A stretch of 64,000 nucleotides of DNA, taken from positions 62,001-126,000 of the forward strand of contig NZ_CAJFCL010000003.1 of NCBI RefSeq assembly GCF_904063065.1, written 5' to 3'. A program made the translations under genes and the position numbers. Position 1 is the stretch's first letter. Each line of letters opens with the position of its first letter. Positions 28,436 through 38,056 of this stretch are shown piece after piece. The notes under the pieces are model-generated. The model made no database searches. It was not told the DNA's origin and was given only the letters and a program-made list of their open reading frames with translations. The stretch is from Pseudomonas paraversuta (GTDB lineage Bacteria; Pseudomonadota; Gammaproteobacteria; Pseudomonadales; Pseudomonadaceae).

Positions 28436-28909
28436 TCAGGCCTGGTTCAGCGCCCTGGCCTGTTCCAGCACCGCTTCAACATGGCCCGGCACTTTCACGC
28501 CGCGCCATTCGTGACGCAACACGCCGTTCTTGTCGATCAGGAATGTGCTGCGGTCCACGCCCAGGTATTCCTTGCCGTACAGCTTCTTCAGCTTGATCAC
28601 GTCAAACAGCTGGCACAGGGCTTCGTCCTTGTCGCTCAGCAATTCGAACGGAAAACCCTGCTTGGCCTTGAAGTTCTCATGGGACTTGAGGCTGTCGCGC
28701 GACACGCCAAACACTTCGGTGTTGGCCGCCTGGAATTCGGCGTAGTGGTCACGAAAGCCCTGGCCTTCAGTGGTGCAGCCCGGCGTGCTGTCCTTGGGGT
28801 AAAAGTAAATCACCACCTGCTTGCCCTTGAGTGCCGCCAGACTGACGGTTTGCTCACTGGTAGCCGGGATCTGGAAGTCGCCTACGGGTTGGTCAATTGC
28901 AACGGCCAT
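28436..28909 (-). CDS. bcp: thioredoxin-dependent peroxiredoxin Bcp
   Basis: This 157-residue atypical peroxiredoxin detoxifies hydroperoxides using thioredoxin. The peroxidatic Cys45 is in DSTPGCTTEG, and the active-site Arg is in the DRSTFLIDK block. Another Cys is near residue 98 (ALCQLFDV). There is no signal peptide. It is followed 13 bases upstream on the same strand by gcvR, so the two are probably cotranscribed. Confidence 0.94.
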   Translation of the reverse strand: MAVAIDQPVGDFQIPATSEQTVSLAALKGKQVVIYFYPKDSTPGCTTEGQGFRDHYAEFQAANTEVFGVSRDSLKSHENFKAKQGFPFELLSDKDEALCQLFDVIKLKKLYGKEYLGVDRSTFLIDKNGVLRHEWRGVKVPGHVEAVLEQARALNQA

Positions 28910-28922
28910 GGGGGGAGCTTCC

Positions 28923-29483
28923 TTACATTGGGTTTTGTGGGCGCCAGGGTTCGATCAGCGCATCGAGGTTCAGCGCGTCGGCGAAGTCCAGGAACTGATC
29001 GCGCAACCAGCTGATCTGGATACCGGCCGGCAAGGTCACGGTGAAAGTTGCGTTGAGCATGGTGCCGCCGGTTTGCGGCGCCTGATAGGTGTCGCAGGTC
29101 AGGTTTTCAAGTTCGACGTTGTGGTCCATGAAGAACTGGCACAGCTCGTTGATGATGTCCGAGCGGTAGGCCGAGCTGACATAGGCCACGTACGGCAGCG
29201 CCTGCGGGCGGGTCTCAAGGGCGGCACTGCGCACCACATTGACGCTGAACGCGTGTTTTTTGGCCAGTGCGGGCAAGCCGGCTTCAAGGCGGGCCAGGGC
29301 ATCCCAGCTGCCAGTGATTTCCAGAACCAGTGCGCTGCATTCGCCGTGGCGAGTGAGGCGGGAGGTCACGACGGCGCAGCGATTTTCATGGCTGGCGCGG
29401 CACAGGACGTTAGTCAGCTCCATTGGGTTGGCGCCAAGGGCACTGATGACAAGGAATTGTTCGCGGACTGTGGGGGTGGACAT
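28923..29483 (-). CDS. gcvR: glycine cleavage system transcriptional repressor-like ACT protein
   Basis: This 186-residue protein has two tandem ACT domains (about 8-85 and 95-175), the GcvR architecture. It starts MSTPTVREQFLVISALGANP; the family uses ACT domains to sense glycine and to modulate GcvA. In Pseudomonas the same gene sits between bcp and divergent dapA, as here. A regulatory role is inferred from the family. Confidence 0.85.
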   Translation of the reverse strand: MSTPTVREQFLVISALGANPMELTNVLCRASHENRCAVVTSRLTRHGECSALVLEITGSWDALARLEAGLPALAKKHAFSVNVVRSAALETRPQALPYVAYVSSAYRSDIINELCQFFMDHNVELENLTCDTYQAPQTGGTMLNATFTVTLPAGIQISWLRDQFLDFADALNLDALIEPWRPQNPM

Positions 29484-29809
29484 GCAACCTTCCTAAAGCG
29501 ATGAGCGGTCAGTACGGTGGATGAATGCGTCGCGACTAGCAGGCTCTCAACAAATGCCTGAACCCTGCCAATACGCCGTCGTAGACAGTCTGCAGGCTCT
29601 GCAAACCGCTCCTGGCGGTGTTTGGGGCGGGCTTTTGGCGCTGGATAAAGACCTGTGAAACAGCCTTGCGCACTCATCAGTACCAATCAAAGGCTGAAGG
29701 GTAGCGAAAAGCAGCGCCAAGGGGAATGCTCATCGGGCGCGCTGTTGCTTGTGCAAGGGTCATGGCGCCAGTACCATTACGGCTCTCTTTTTCCGGCAGG
29801 AGCGGTTGC
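29484..29809. other. gcvR / dapA divergent intergenic region
   Basis: A 326-bp region with no gene I can support. I see no convincing promoter hexamer pair or repeat. GCAGGAGC before the dapA ATG is the ribosome binding site. Confidence 0.6.
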
Positions 29810-30688
29810 ATGATTGCGGGCAGTATGGTGGCACTGGTCACACCTATGGATGCACAAGGCCGTCTGGACTGGGACGCACTGCGCAAACTGGTGGACTTTC
29901 ACCTGCAAGAGGGCACCAACGCCATTGTTGCCGTTGGCACTACAGGTGAATCGGCAACGCTCGATGTGAACGAACACATTGAAGTGATTCGTCACGTGGT
30001 CAAACAGGTGGCAGGACGTATCCCGGTCATTGCCGGCACGGGCGCCAACTCGACGCGTGAAGCGATCGAGCTGACCACCAATGCCAAGGCTGCCGGCGCC
30101 GATGCGTGCCTGCTGGTCACACCGTATTACAACAAGCCGACCCAGGAAGGGCTGTACCAGCACTTCAAGGCCATCGCCGAAGCGGTCGACATCCCGCAGA
30201 TCCTCTACAACGTGCCGGGCCGTACCGCCTGCGACATGCTGCCGGCCACGGTTGTGCGCCTGTCGAGCGTGCCGAACATCATCGGCATCAAGGAAGCCAC
30301 CGGCGACCTGTCGCGCGTCACTGCCATCCTGGCCGGTGTCAGCGATGACTTCCTGGTGTACTCCGGTGATGACGCCACCGCAGTCGAGCTGATCCTGCTC
30401 GGCGGCAAGGGCAATATCTCGGTGACCGCCAACGTCGCCCCGCGTGCCATGAGCGAACTGTGCGCCGCTGCGATGCGTGGTGACGCCGTCACCGCCCGCG
30501 CGATTCACGAAAAGCTGATGCCGCTCAATAAAACCCTGTTTATCGAATCCAACCCTATCCCCGTGAAATGGGCGCTGCATGAAATGGGCTTGATGCCGGA
30601 CGGTATCCGTCTGCCGCTCACCTGGCTCAGCGCACCCTGCCACGAACCGCTGCGTCAGGCCCTGCGCCAGTCCGGTGTTTTGGTTTAA
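29810..30688 (+). CDS. dapA: 4-hydroxy-tetrahydrodipicolinate synthase
   Basis: This 292-residue class I aldolase condenses pyruvate with aspartate semialdehyde, the first step of the lysine/diaminopimelate branch. The Schiff-base Lys161 is in [11 protein letters not shown], the triad members Thr44/Thr45 are in VGTTGES, and Tyr133 is in ILYNVPGRT. The ATG at 29810 follows GCAGGAGC; the frame runs upstream without a better start. bamC follows 17 bases downstream, forming the conserved dapA-bamC unit. Confidence 0.97.
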   Translation: MIAGSMVALVTPMDAQGRLDWDALRKLVDFHLQEGTNAIVAVGTTGESATLDVNEHIEVIRHVVKQVAGRIPVIAGTGANSTREAIELTTNAKAAGADACLLVTPYYNKPTQEGLYQHFKAIAEAVDIPQILYNVPGRTACDMLPATVVRLSSVPNIIGIKEATGDLSRVTAILAGVSDDFLVYSGDDATAVELILLGGKGNISVTANVAPRAMSELCAAAMRGDAVTARAIHEKLMPLNKTLFIESNPIPVKWALHEMGLMPDGIRLPLTWLSAPCHEPLRQALRQSGVLV

Positions 30689-30705
30689 TTGAGGAAGCAT
30701 TACGC

Positions 30706-31821
30706 ATGAAGCGATTGGCCGGACTTTCCGCACTAGCCGTGATTATTTCGAGCACCAGCGGCTGCGGTTGGCTGTGGGGTCCAGACGGGTACTTCCGGGA
30801 CCGTGGCAGCGACTATCTGGAGGCGCAACAAACCGCTCCAATGAAACTGCCGCCAGGTGTAGTGACTGACAAGCGCCTTGTGCCGCTGTTGCCGATCCCG
30901 AGCAACGTGCCCGATGACACCGTCAAGGGCGAGTTCGAGGTTCCGCGGCCATTGCCGCTGGCGACAGTTGCCGGTGCCAGCGACTACACCCTGCAAAGAA
31001 GCGGCGACAGCCGTTGGGTGATGGCGCAGCACGTACCGTCAGAAGTCTGGCCGGTAGCGATGCAGTTCTTCCAGGACAACGGCTTCCGTATCGATGAGCA
31101 GCGCCCGCAAACCGGCGAGTTCACCACCACCTGGCAGCGCGCTGACGAACTGTCCGCGCCAATGGCTCGCCACCTCGGCACCAGTGGCCTGGCAGCTGAC
31201 AGCGAAACCCGCGTGCGTGTCCGTATCGAGCCGGGCGTACAGCGCAACACCAGCGAAATTTATGTGGTGAGCGCCAATCGTCCAGCCGGCAGCACCGCCA
31301 ACGTCGATTTCGGCCAGCGTTCGGTCAATACCGGCCTGGACGCGGCACTGGTGGACGAAATGCTCATCAGCATGAGCCGCAGCGCCGAGAAGGGCGGTTC
31401 GGTTTCGTTGCTCGCAGCACGTGATTTTGACACCCCGACCCGCGTCAGCCTGAGCGAAGACGGCAGTGGCAACCCGGTATTGAGCCTGACCGAAGACCTC
31501 GATCGTGCTTGGTCCGGCGTAGGTCGCGCACTTGAACAGGGCGAGTGGCGGGTTGAAGATATCAACCGCACCTTGGGCCTGTACTACATCAACCTGGCCG
31601 AAAAAGCCGAGAAGAAGGACGAGAAACCCGGTTTCTTCTCCAGCCTTTTCGGCAGCAAACCGGCCAAGGAAGAAGTGGAAGCCCGCGCCCAGCGCTATCA
31701 GGTTCGCCTGAGCAAGGTCGGGGACAGCGTGCAGGTGACTGTCGAAGAAAACATCAACAAGGTTGCACCGCCAGAAGTGGCGCGCAAAGTGTTGGGCGTT
31801 ATTCAAGACAACCTGGGCTGA
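30706..31821 (+). CDS. bamC: outer membrane assembly lipoprotein BamC
   Basis: This 371-residue lipoprotein has a lipobox Cys at residue 20 (SSTSGC). It is a component of the BAM complex that inserts beta-barrel proteins into the outer membrane. Two helix-grip domains follow the flexible N-terminal segment (about 100-210 and 250-370). It is cotranscribed with dapA, and a GTG-start MBL gene follows 4 bases after its stop. Confidence 0.92.
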   Translation: MKRLAGLSALAVIISSTSGCGWLWGPDGYFRDRGSDYLEAQQTAPMKLPPGVVTDKRLVPLLPIPSNVPDDTVKGEFEVPRPLPLATVAGASDYTLQRSGDSRWVMAQHVPSEVWPVAMQFFQDNGFRIDEQRPQTGEFTTTWQRADELSAPMARHLGTSGLAADSETRVRVRIEPGVQRNTSEIYVVSANRPAGSTANVDFGQRSVNTGLDAALVDEMLISMSRSAEKGGSVSLLAARDFDTPTRVSLSEDGSGNPVLSLTEDLDRAWSGVGRALEQGEWRVEDINRTLGLYYINLAEKAEKKDEKPGFFSSLFGSKPAKEEVEARAQRYQVRLSKVGDSVQVTVEENINKVAPPEVARKVLGVIQDNLG

Positions 31822-31825
31822 TCCT

Positions 31826-32584
31826 GTGCGTTTTGCCGTTCTCGGTAGTGGTAGCCAAGGGAATGGCACGCTGGTAGCCAGCGACAGCACCTGTGTACTG
31901 GTGGATTGCGGTTTCTCGTTGCGGGAAACCGAACGCCGCCTGGTGCGTCTGGGTATCAGCCCGCACCAGCTGAGCGCGATTCTGGTCACCCACGAACATG
32001 CTGATCATGTGCATGGCGTGGGGATGCTGTCCCGGCGCTACAATGTGCCGGTGTACATGAGTCGTGGTACCCAGCGCGGGATGCGCAAGCCGCTTGAACC
32101 TGCCGGCTTCGTGGCAGGTGGCGAAACGTTGCAGATCGGTGCCTTGACCATCAGCGTGACCCTGGTTGCCCATGATGCCCAGGAACCCACCCAATACGTA
32201 TTCAGTGACGGCAAGCGGCGTTTCGGCCTGCTGACCGACCTGGGTTCGTACTGCGATGGCGTACTGGACAGCTATCGCGGCCTGGACGCGTTGATGATCG
32301 AGGCCAACCATTGCCGCGACCTGCTCGCCCGTGGTCACTACCCCTGGTTTCTCAAACAACGGGTAGGTGGTCAGGAAGGACATTTGAACAACCACCAGGC
32401 CGCAAGCCTGGTGGCCGAGTTGGGCTGGAAACACCTGCAACACCTGGTACTGGCCCACCTCAGCAGCAAGAACAACCTGCCGCAGCTGGCCCGGCAATGT
32501 TTTGTCGACACCCTCGGGTGCGACCCGGACTGGCTGCAACTGGCCGATCAAGATTCAGGGCTCGACTGGCGCACAATCGCCTAG
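31826..32584 (+). CDS. MBL-fold metallohydrolase
   Basis: This 252-residue protein has the metallo-beta-lactamase metal site HxHxDH (H56, H58, D60, H61 in THEHADH) and later metal-binding His residues (VAHDAQ, EANHC). It resembles the YycJ/WalJ group of putative nucleases or phosphodiesterases. The GTG start gives MRFAVLGSGSQGNG, the expected N terminus for this group; the frame upstream overlaps bamC. It sits between bamC and purC as in other Pseudomonas. The substrate is unknown. Confidence 0.85.
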   Translation: MRFAVLGSGSQGNGTLVASDSTCVLVDCGFSLRETERRLVRLGISPHQLSAILVTHEHADHVHGVGMLSRRYNVPVYMSRGTQRGMRKPLEPAGFVAGGETLQIGALTISVTLVAHDAQEPTQYVFSDGKRRFGLLTDLGSYCDGVLDSYRGLDALMIEANHCRDLLARGHYPWFLKQRVGGQEGHLNNHQAASLVAELGWKHLQHLVLAHLSSKNNLPQLARQCFVDTLGCDPDWLQLADQDSGLDWRTIA

Positions 32585-32612
32585 CCCACCTACTTAGCAT
32601 GCGGAGCCCATC

Positions 32613-33326
32613 ATGGAAAAACGTGAAGAACTCTATCGCGGTAAAGCGAAATCGGTTTACACAACTGACGACGCCAACCGCTTGATCCTGTTGTTTCGCA
32701 ACGACACCTCAGCGTTCGACGGCAAGCGCATCGAACAGCTGGACCGCAAAGGCATGGTGAACAACAAGTTCAACGCCTTCATCATGCAGAAACTCGAAGA
32801 AGCCGGCGTGCCGACCCAATTCGACAAACTGCTGGGCGATAACGAATGCCTGGTGAAAAAACTCGACATGATCCCGGTCGAGTGCGTTGTGCGTAACTAC
32901 GCGGCCGGCAGTCTGGTCAAGCGTCTGGGTGTGGAAGAGGGCATGAAGCTCAACCCTTACACCTTTGAGCTGTTCCTCAAGGACGACGCCAAGGGCGACC
33001 CGTTCATCAACGAATCCCACGTCGTGGCGTTCGGTTGGGGCACTGCCGAGCAACTGGTGCGCATGAAAGAACTGTCGCTCAAGGTCAACGAAGTGCTGAA
33101 CAAGCTGTTCGATGACGCCGGCCTGCTGCTGGTGGACTTCAAGCTCGAGTTCGGCGTATTCCACGACGGCAGCATCGTGCTGGGTGACGAATTCAGCCCG
33201 GACGGCTGCCGTCTGTGGGACAAGGCCACCGGCAAGAAGATGGACAAGGACCGCTTCCGTCAGGGTCTGGGCGACGTGATCGAAGCCTACGAAGAAGTTG
33301 CACAGCGCCTCGGCGTCCCGCTTTAA
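32613..33326 (+). CDS. purC: SAICAR synthetase
   Basis: This 237-residue ATP-grasp-like enzyme joins aspartate to CAIR in de novo purine synthesis. Conserved parts are the N-terminal [10 protein letters not shown], the [16 protein letters not shown] block and the C-terminal [14 protein letters not shown] substrate loop. GCGGAG precedes the ATG. A diverged copy of its last 33 codons occurs 6 kb downstream (39270-39368), beyond a fimbrial cluster. Confidence 0.96.
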   Translation: MEKREELYRGKAKSVYTTDDANRLILLFRNDTSAFDGKRIEQLDRKGMVNNKFNAFIMQKLEEAGVPTQFDKLLGDNECLVKKLDMIPVECVVRNYAAGSLVKRLGVEEGMKLNPYTFELFLKDDAKGDPFINESHVVAFGWGTAEQLVRMKELSLKVNEVLNKLFDDAGLLLVDFKLEFGVFHDGSIVLGDEFSPDGCRLWDKATGKKMDKDRFRQGLGDVIEAYEEVAQRLGVPL

Positions 33327-34015
33327 GCGGTCATAAAGCGCCTGGAGGCGGGTTCGCGCAACCGCCTCTGCCAGAGCCTCACGCCGACAGCGCAAGCTGT
33401 CGGTTAGAGGCGCGGCGTACGCTAGGTACGCCGTCGCCTGGCAATGCAATCCAACCGCTGTTCCGGACACAAATCGCAACCGCAACCGCAATCACAAGCC
33501 AAAAGGCAGTGCAGGCTACTGGCGTATCATCCGCGCCAGGCACAGGCTGGTTTGCCTCCGTACTTCCTGTCGTGGAGCGCAGATCTTCAATGCGCATCAA
33601 TCTGACGACCCGATATCTCTCTTCAGTGACTCGCCGAGCTCTGCTCTCAGGCGTCGAAGTCCTCCCCTTGCTGTGTCCTCCTGCGTTCGCATAAAGGCTG
33701 TCAGTCGATTCGTTGAGACGTGCTGCCCCATCAGCGATCTGCTGAGCGCAGGTATATCCTGCAATAACTCCTAGCTTCCCGCGATTTATCAAAACGCAGG
33801 TTTATTTTTACACCAGAAGAAGTATCAATACTTTTAGGTGGACTAAAGGCATTAGGAATATCAGGGGTATTAGGAGTATTCCGATATAACGATTAGGAAT
33901 GTTTCGCTAAGGTTACCGCTCGTTGCGCGACATGCTTGGTTGGGCCGGTCGGGGCACGAATATTAAGTATTTTTAAGTAATCTAAGGCGTAATACGTCTC
34001 GGCTCGGAAGTCTCT
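33327..34015. other. 689-bp gene-free region between purC and fimbrial cluster A
   Basis: It contains a hairpin just after purC (arms GAGGCGGGTT / AACCGCCTC, 33345-33368). A perfect 8-bp stem, CCGACAGC / GCTGTCGG, follows with a GCAA loop (33384-33403). After 33780 it becomes AT-rich, with three TTAGGA sites (see separate entry). Two reading frames cross it on either strand (33215-33694 +, 33379-33792 -), but neither has a credible start or recognised product. Confidence 0.6.
33852..33908. promoter_or_regulatory. three TTAGGA-type sites upstream of fimbrial cluster A
   Basis: TTAGGA occurs at 33852, 33870 and 33893. The middle one is the best inverted repeat: TTAGGA (33870-33875), GTAT, TCCGAT (33880-33885). 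Its core TAGGAGTATTCCGAT differs at one base from a site upstream of cluster B. This resembles RcsB/NarL-type response-regulator boxes with a 4-bp spacer. A weak -10 (GCTAAG, 33906) lies 28 bp past the centre of the middle site. Confidence 0.5.
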
Positions 34016-34501
34016 ATGTCCCTTTTCAAGAAAACTATTCTGACGCCCTTTGTACTTGCTGTCGGGGTATTGAGTGTTCAGGCCCATGCTGCACCGATCA
34101 ATCATACGGTTCAGTTGTCTTCCTTCGTTCCGACAGCAGATTTTTATGTATTGCCAAGTGACAGCAGCTGGATCGGCGAGACTCAGGCGCTCTCTTACAA
34201 TATAAACACTCAAGAAATGGCTTCATTGGTTAAAACATTTGACGCTGTTCATTCTGCAGGCTCAATCAGTGCACAGCTGTTGGCCCCGGCTTACTTGGCT
34301 GCGGGTGCCAATAATGTTGTTCTGGATGTCAAGTTCAACGGCAAGTCGTTGACCACTACCGCCCAGACGGTACTCACCGCAGCCGAAGCAGCTACTGTAA
34401 AAGTAGTGAATCTGGAAATTATACCGACCAGGCCGGCAACCGGCTATGAGTCGGGTAGCTATCTGGGCAATGTCCAATTGTCTTTTGATGCCGTCATCTA
34501 A
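34016..34501 (+). CDS. CS1-type fimbrial major subunit (cluster A)
   Basis: This 161-residue pilin has a signal peptide (about 1-26, ending VQAHA). The C-terminal end GYESGSYLGNVQLSFDA matches the CS1/CFA/I (class 5, alpha-fimbria) pilin pattern, and the same pattern recurs in the pilin of cluster B (GYKEGSYAGAVHMMFES). The mature protein would be polymerised by donor-strand exchange through the usher. A terminator-like hairpin follows before the usher gene, suited to making more pilin than usher. Confidence 0.85.
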   Translation: MSLFKKTILTPFVLAVGVLSVQAHAAPINHTVQLSSFVPTADFYVLPSDSSWIGETQALSYNINTQEMASLVKTFDAVHSAGSISAQLLAPAYLAAGANNVVLDVKFNGKSLTTTAQTVLTAAEAATVKVVNLEIIPTRPATGYESGSYLGNVQLSFDAVI

Positions 34502-34592
34502 GTTCAAGTTGTTGAGCATCGGTTGTATGGCTTGTTGCGCGATCACGTAATCGGTCAGTACCGGTGCGGGCAGTAAGCGACTGATTGACTCT

Positions 34593-34630
34593 CTCCGACA
34601 TCGTGTGCAGCGCATGTCGGAGTTTTTTTT
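34593..34630 (+). terminator. intraoperonic terminator between pilin and usher (cluster A)
   Basis: A perfect 9-bp stem, CTCCGACAT / ATGTCGGAG, is followed by eight T. It comes 92 bases after the pilin stop and 26 bases before the usher start. Confidence 0.85.
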
Positions 34631-34655
34631 GCCGCTATAAGCAAGGTGTTACGGA

Positions 34656-37166
34656 GTGAGTCGGTATACTGATTTGTCATTGGCTATTGCCTTTGCAAGT
34701 GCTGCAAGTTTTTGCCAGGCTTCCATCGCAGCAACACCTAGTTATACCACTTTGCTGGTTCAGGCAGACGGGTTGCCTAAAGAGTTTCACGAGCATTTCT
34801 TTGACGTGCCATTAGCCGTACGGGTAATGCTTGATAATCAAGTTCTGGGTGAGGCCATGGTGGTTCTAAGCCGGGACGAGCGCATGACGCTTATCGAGTT
34901 TACGGATACCCGTGACAGCGACATTGGTCCGGCCGAACGTGAAGTCTGGCAACTGCTGTTACAGCAAGGTGTCGTACTGGGTCCCTGTGCAAGTCAGTGT
35001 GCAGAAGATCTGTTGGCTGTGCATTACAGCCTCAACAACTCAGAAGTCTCGATACTTACCGGCAAAACCGAGCGCAAAACCATCGAATCCGAACACTACG
35101 CCCAACCCCAGGGCGGTAGCAGGGGGTTGATGCTGAGTAATCAATTGAACCTGTCTGGCGGGCAGGGCCAGGATCTCGCTGCGCACCTGGGACTAGGGGC
35201 CGTCTCAAGCCTGGGCAACTGGACCCAGACTGTCAGAGGCCAGCTTAGCAAGATGGGGGGGGACGAAAACCAGCTGATGCACTCAGTGTACGAACTGCAT
35301 AGCCAAAGGGAGTGGCGCGACAACTTTCTGCGCCTGGGGTACTTCACCCCGGAGTCGGTGGGTCTCAGCCGTCAGCCGCGTACATTTGGTAACAGCCCCG
35401 ACACAACCCTGGGCGTCATGCTGGGCAGTTCCGACAGTCTGGCCAAAGGTGGACTGCAACCTTCTGTCTACCCGGTTTTTGTGACTGCCAATCGTGAAGC
35501 AACCGTAGAAATTTACCGTAATGGCGTTCTGATCAACAGTTAGCAAGTTGCGCCAGGTCTGCAGGCCCTTGATACGCGCCCTCTGCCAGGCGGCATCTAC
35601 GATATTGAAGTCAGACTTATCGAAGACGGCATAGTCACCTCCACGAGCGATGAGTTGGTGTACAAGCCCAGCAATTGGAGCAATACCAACCAGCGCTGGC
35701 GCTATAACGTGTTTTTTGGTCGAGAGACCAGGCTGCTGAGCAACTGGGACAAGCAGGAAGATGGCGACACCACCGTCGGTACTGCGGTCAACTATCTTTT
35801 ACACCCTCGGGCAGTGGTCGGTGTTTCGGCACGCCAGACCAAAGGGCAGAATCAACTCGGCACTTCTCTGGATCTCGGCCTGGCAAGCCGCACGAGTCTG
35901 TACACCAGTGTGTATCGCAGTCAGGACCACGGCACGGGAATGGAGGTGCAAGCGCTGCACAGTTACAGTTCAGGCAGTGTCGTTGCCAGCCACAATCGTA
36001 GCTGGCTGGACACGCGCAACACGTGGGAAACCCTCCTTGACGGCAGCCGGGTGCGTCAACGCTCCCCCTATAACGGCAACGTCAGCAATTCGGCGCTGAG
36101 TATCAGCCACCGCCTGCAAGGGCATAACAGTGTTAACGCCCGAATATCCCATAGCGAAGGCCAGATAAGCGGCATTAGCCTGGACCTGGGATGGATGCGT
36201 ACGACTCAATTGTTCGCCAATGACATTAACTGGCGGTTCTCTGTATTTGACCGGGCTGCTGCTGTCAGTAGCGGCAAACAGCGTAATCGCGGTTTCGATC
36301 TGAGCTTCAACATGGCGCTTGGAGAAGCCAGCAAGCGTATGACCGCCAGTGTCGGCTCCCGCGCTTCGCGTAGCGGTGATACAGATCGCAATGCCTCCCT
36401 CGGCTATCAGCAAAACTTTGAAACGGGCGCGGTGCGCAGTATCCGCGGCTCCGTGCAGACCGACACTTATGGTGTCGGGCTGGCCGGCAGTGCGCAGTTT
36501 GAAGGTCGCTATGCCTCTGGCGATGTGCAAGTGCAGCGCTCGTCTTACAGCCGGGGAGTGTCGGGCAGCCTGAACCTGACGAGCAGCCTGGTAGTGGGGG
36601 CCGGCAACATTGCCTTGAGCGGCCAGCAGGCGGGCAATCAGGCCAGCATGATTATCGATGTGGAGTCGGATATTAACGATCTGGAGCTGCGGGCTGACGA
36701 CCTGAGTGGCAGCGGTACGGTTCTGCGCCCGGGCCGCAACGTGATTCCTGTCAGTGCTTATCGCGACGGCGTAGTCCAGCTCGACTTCCTTGGCGTCGAC
36801 GCGCCAGCGGCAACCATTCGGCCTGCCCGCGCCCGCTATCACTTGAACAAAGGCGGCGTGGCATACCAGCGCGTCAGCGTCATCAATACCCTGACCCTGT
36901 TAGGCCGTGTGGTAGATGCTGATGGCCTGCCACTGAAAGGACATCACGTAATCAACCACGCCAGCCGTGGCGTAACCGAGGTAGACGGGTTCTTCTCCAT
37001 GGAGCTCAGTGCTGACACCCCGACCCTTGAAATCGTTCGTGGCGAGCGTGTGCTGTGCCGGTTTGATCTTGACCCCAAGGTTCTGAAGCTCGAAGGCGAT
37101 GTTTTGATGGCTGGCGACCTGCGCTGTGTCGAGGACTCGATGGCCGGGAAACTGGCGCACAACTGA
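34656..37166 (+). pseudogene. CS1-type fimbrial usher (cluster A), interrupted by one amber codon
   Basis: A single continuous frame of 837 codons, the size of the intact cluster B usher (835 residues), is broken only by TAG at 35541-35543. The first 295 residues contain a signal peptide, the usher N-terminal domain and the first part of the barrel. The remaining part continues in the same frame with APGLQALDTRPLPGGIYD and ends with CTD blocks matching cluster B. At the TAG position cluster B has CAG (Gln), so one C-to-T change explains it. Ushers assemble pili at the outer membrane; without suppression this one would be inactive. GTG start with AAGG nine bases upstream. Confidence 0.85.
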
Positions 37167-37312
37167 CGCCAAAACCACTGGACCAGACCTCATAAATCCA
37201 AGGCCGCTGCCACAATCTGAAGCGGCTTCACATTCAAATGTTGAACGCCGGCGGTGACATTTTGTTTATCAAAGCGCTGATGGTCGCCGGCTTTTTACCG
37301 AGGATCTCCTTC

Positions 37313-38056
37313 GTGCACAAATTTTTATACCTGCTGGGCCTGGGCCTGTTTGCGTCGACGGTCCAGGCAGGGCTCAGTATCAACATCGGCACCATCTATG
37401 ACTATATGGCCTCCGACAAGAGCTCGTATCTCAAGCGCATCAATAACGTCGGTGACAGCACGGCCTTTGTGCGAGTCAATATTTACGAAATGACCTTTGA
37501 TGCCGACGGCAAGGCGACTGAAACCGCGCTGGACAACCAAGGGCCCTTGAGCGCAGAGCGCAAAGGTTTGGTGGCGAGCCCGGCGCGACTGATTATCCCT
37601 GGCAAGGGGATGCAAGGTACCCGGCTGCTCTATCTGGGGAATCGGGATGTCGAGCGTTACTATCGTGTGCGATTTGTTCCGGTCGTTCCTGAAAAGGAAG
37701 ACCAGTTTGCGGTGCCCGAGGTGGAGCGCAAAGCCTATAAGGACTCGATGTCGGCCGGCGTTAATATACTGACCGGTTACGGCTCTGTGTTTTTCGTCAG
37801 GCCGGAAAATACCCGGTTCACTACCCGGGTCCACAACAGCGCTATTGAATACCGCGTTGAGAATGCGGGAAACAGCACCATAGAACTGGATGGGTTCAAA
37901 GACTGCTCGATGAGCCAGGCCACTGACTGCAAGGCCACCCGCAAGATTCATGTACGGCCCGGGAAATACTTTGCGTTCAACAAAGAACCCGGGCGAACAT
38001 ATTCGTATAACTTGATAGAGGGTGGTGCCTCGAAAAAAGTGGATGTGAAGCCATGA
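37313..38056 (+). CDS. fimbrial periplasmic chaperone (cluster A)
   Basis: This 247-residue chaperone has a signal peptide (MHKFLYLLGLGLFASTVQA). It has the CS1-type chaperone pattern, including the Arg-Arg-loop region LVASPARLIIPGKG and YYRVRFVPVVP, shared with the cluster B chaperone (LVASPARLIIPANS, YYRVRFVPAMP). It would bind pilins by donor-strand complementation. The GTG at 37313 gives the signal peptide; a longer frame from 37238 does not. The next gene overlaps its stop by 4 bases (ATGA). Confidence 0.85.
   Translation: MHKFLYLLGLGLFASTVQAGLSINIGTIYDYMASDKSSYLKRINNVGDSTAFVRVNIYEMTFDADGKATETALDNQGPLSAERKGLVASPARLIIPGKGMQGTRLLYLGNRDVERYYRVRFVPVVPEKEDQFAVPEVERKAYKDSMSAGVNILTGYGSVFFVRPENTRFTTRVHNSAIEYRVENAGNSTIELDGFKDCSMSQATDCKATRKIHVRPGKYFAFNKEPGRTYSYNLIEGGASKKVDVKP

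Noticed and set aside
33215..33792. Overlapping frames on both strands after purC
   Set aside because: The plus frame begins inside purC and the minus frame has no ribosome binding site. Neither product resembles a known protein.
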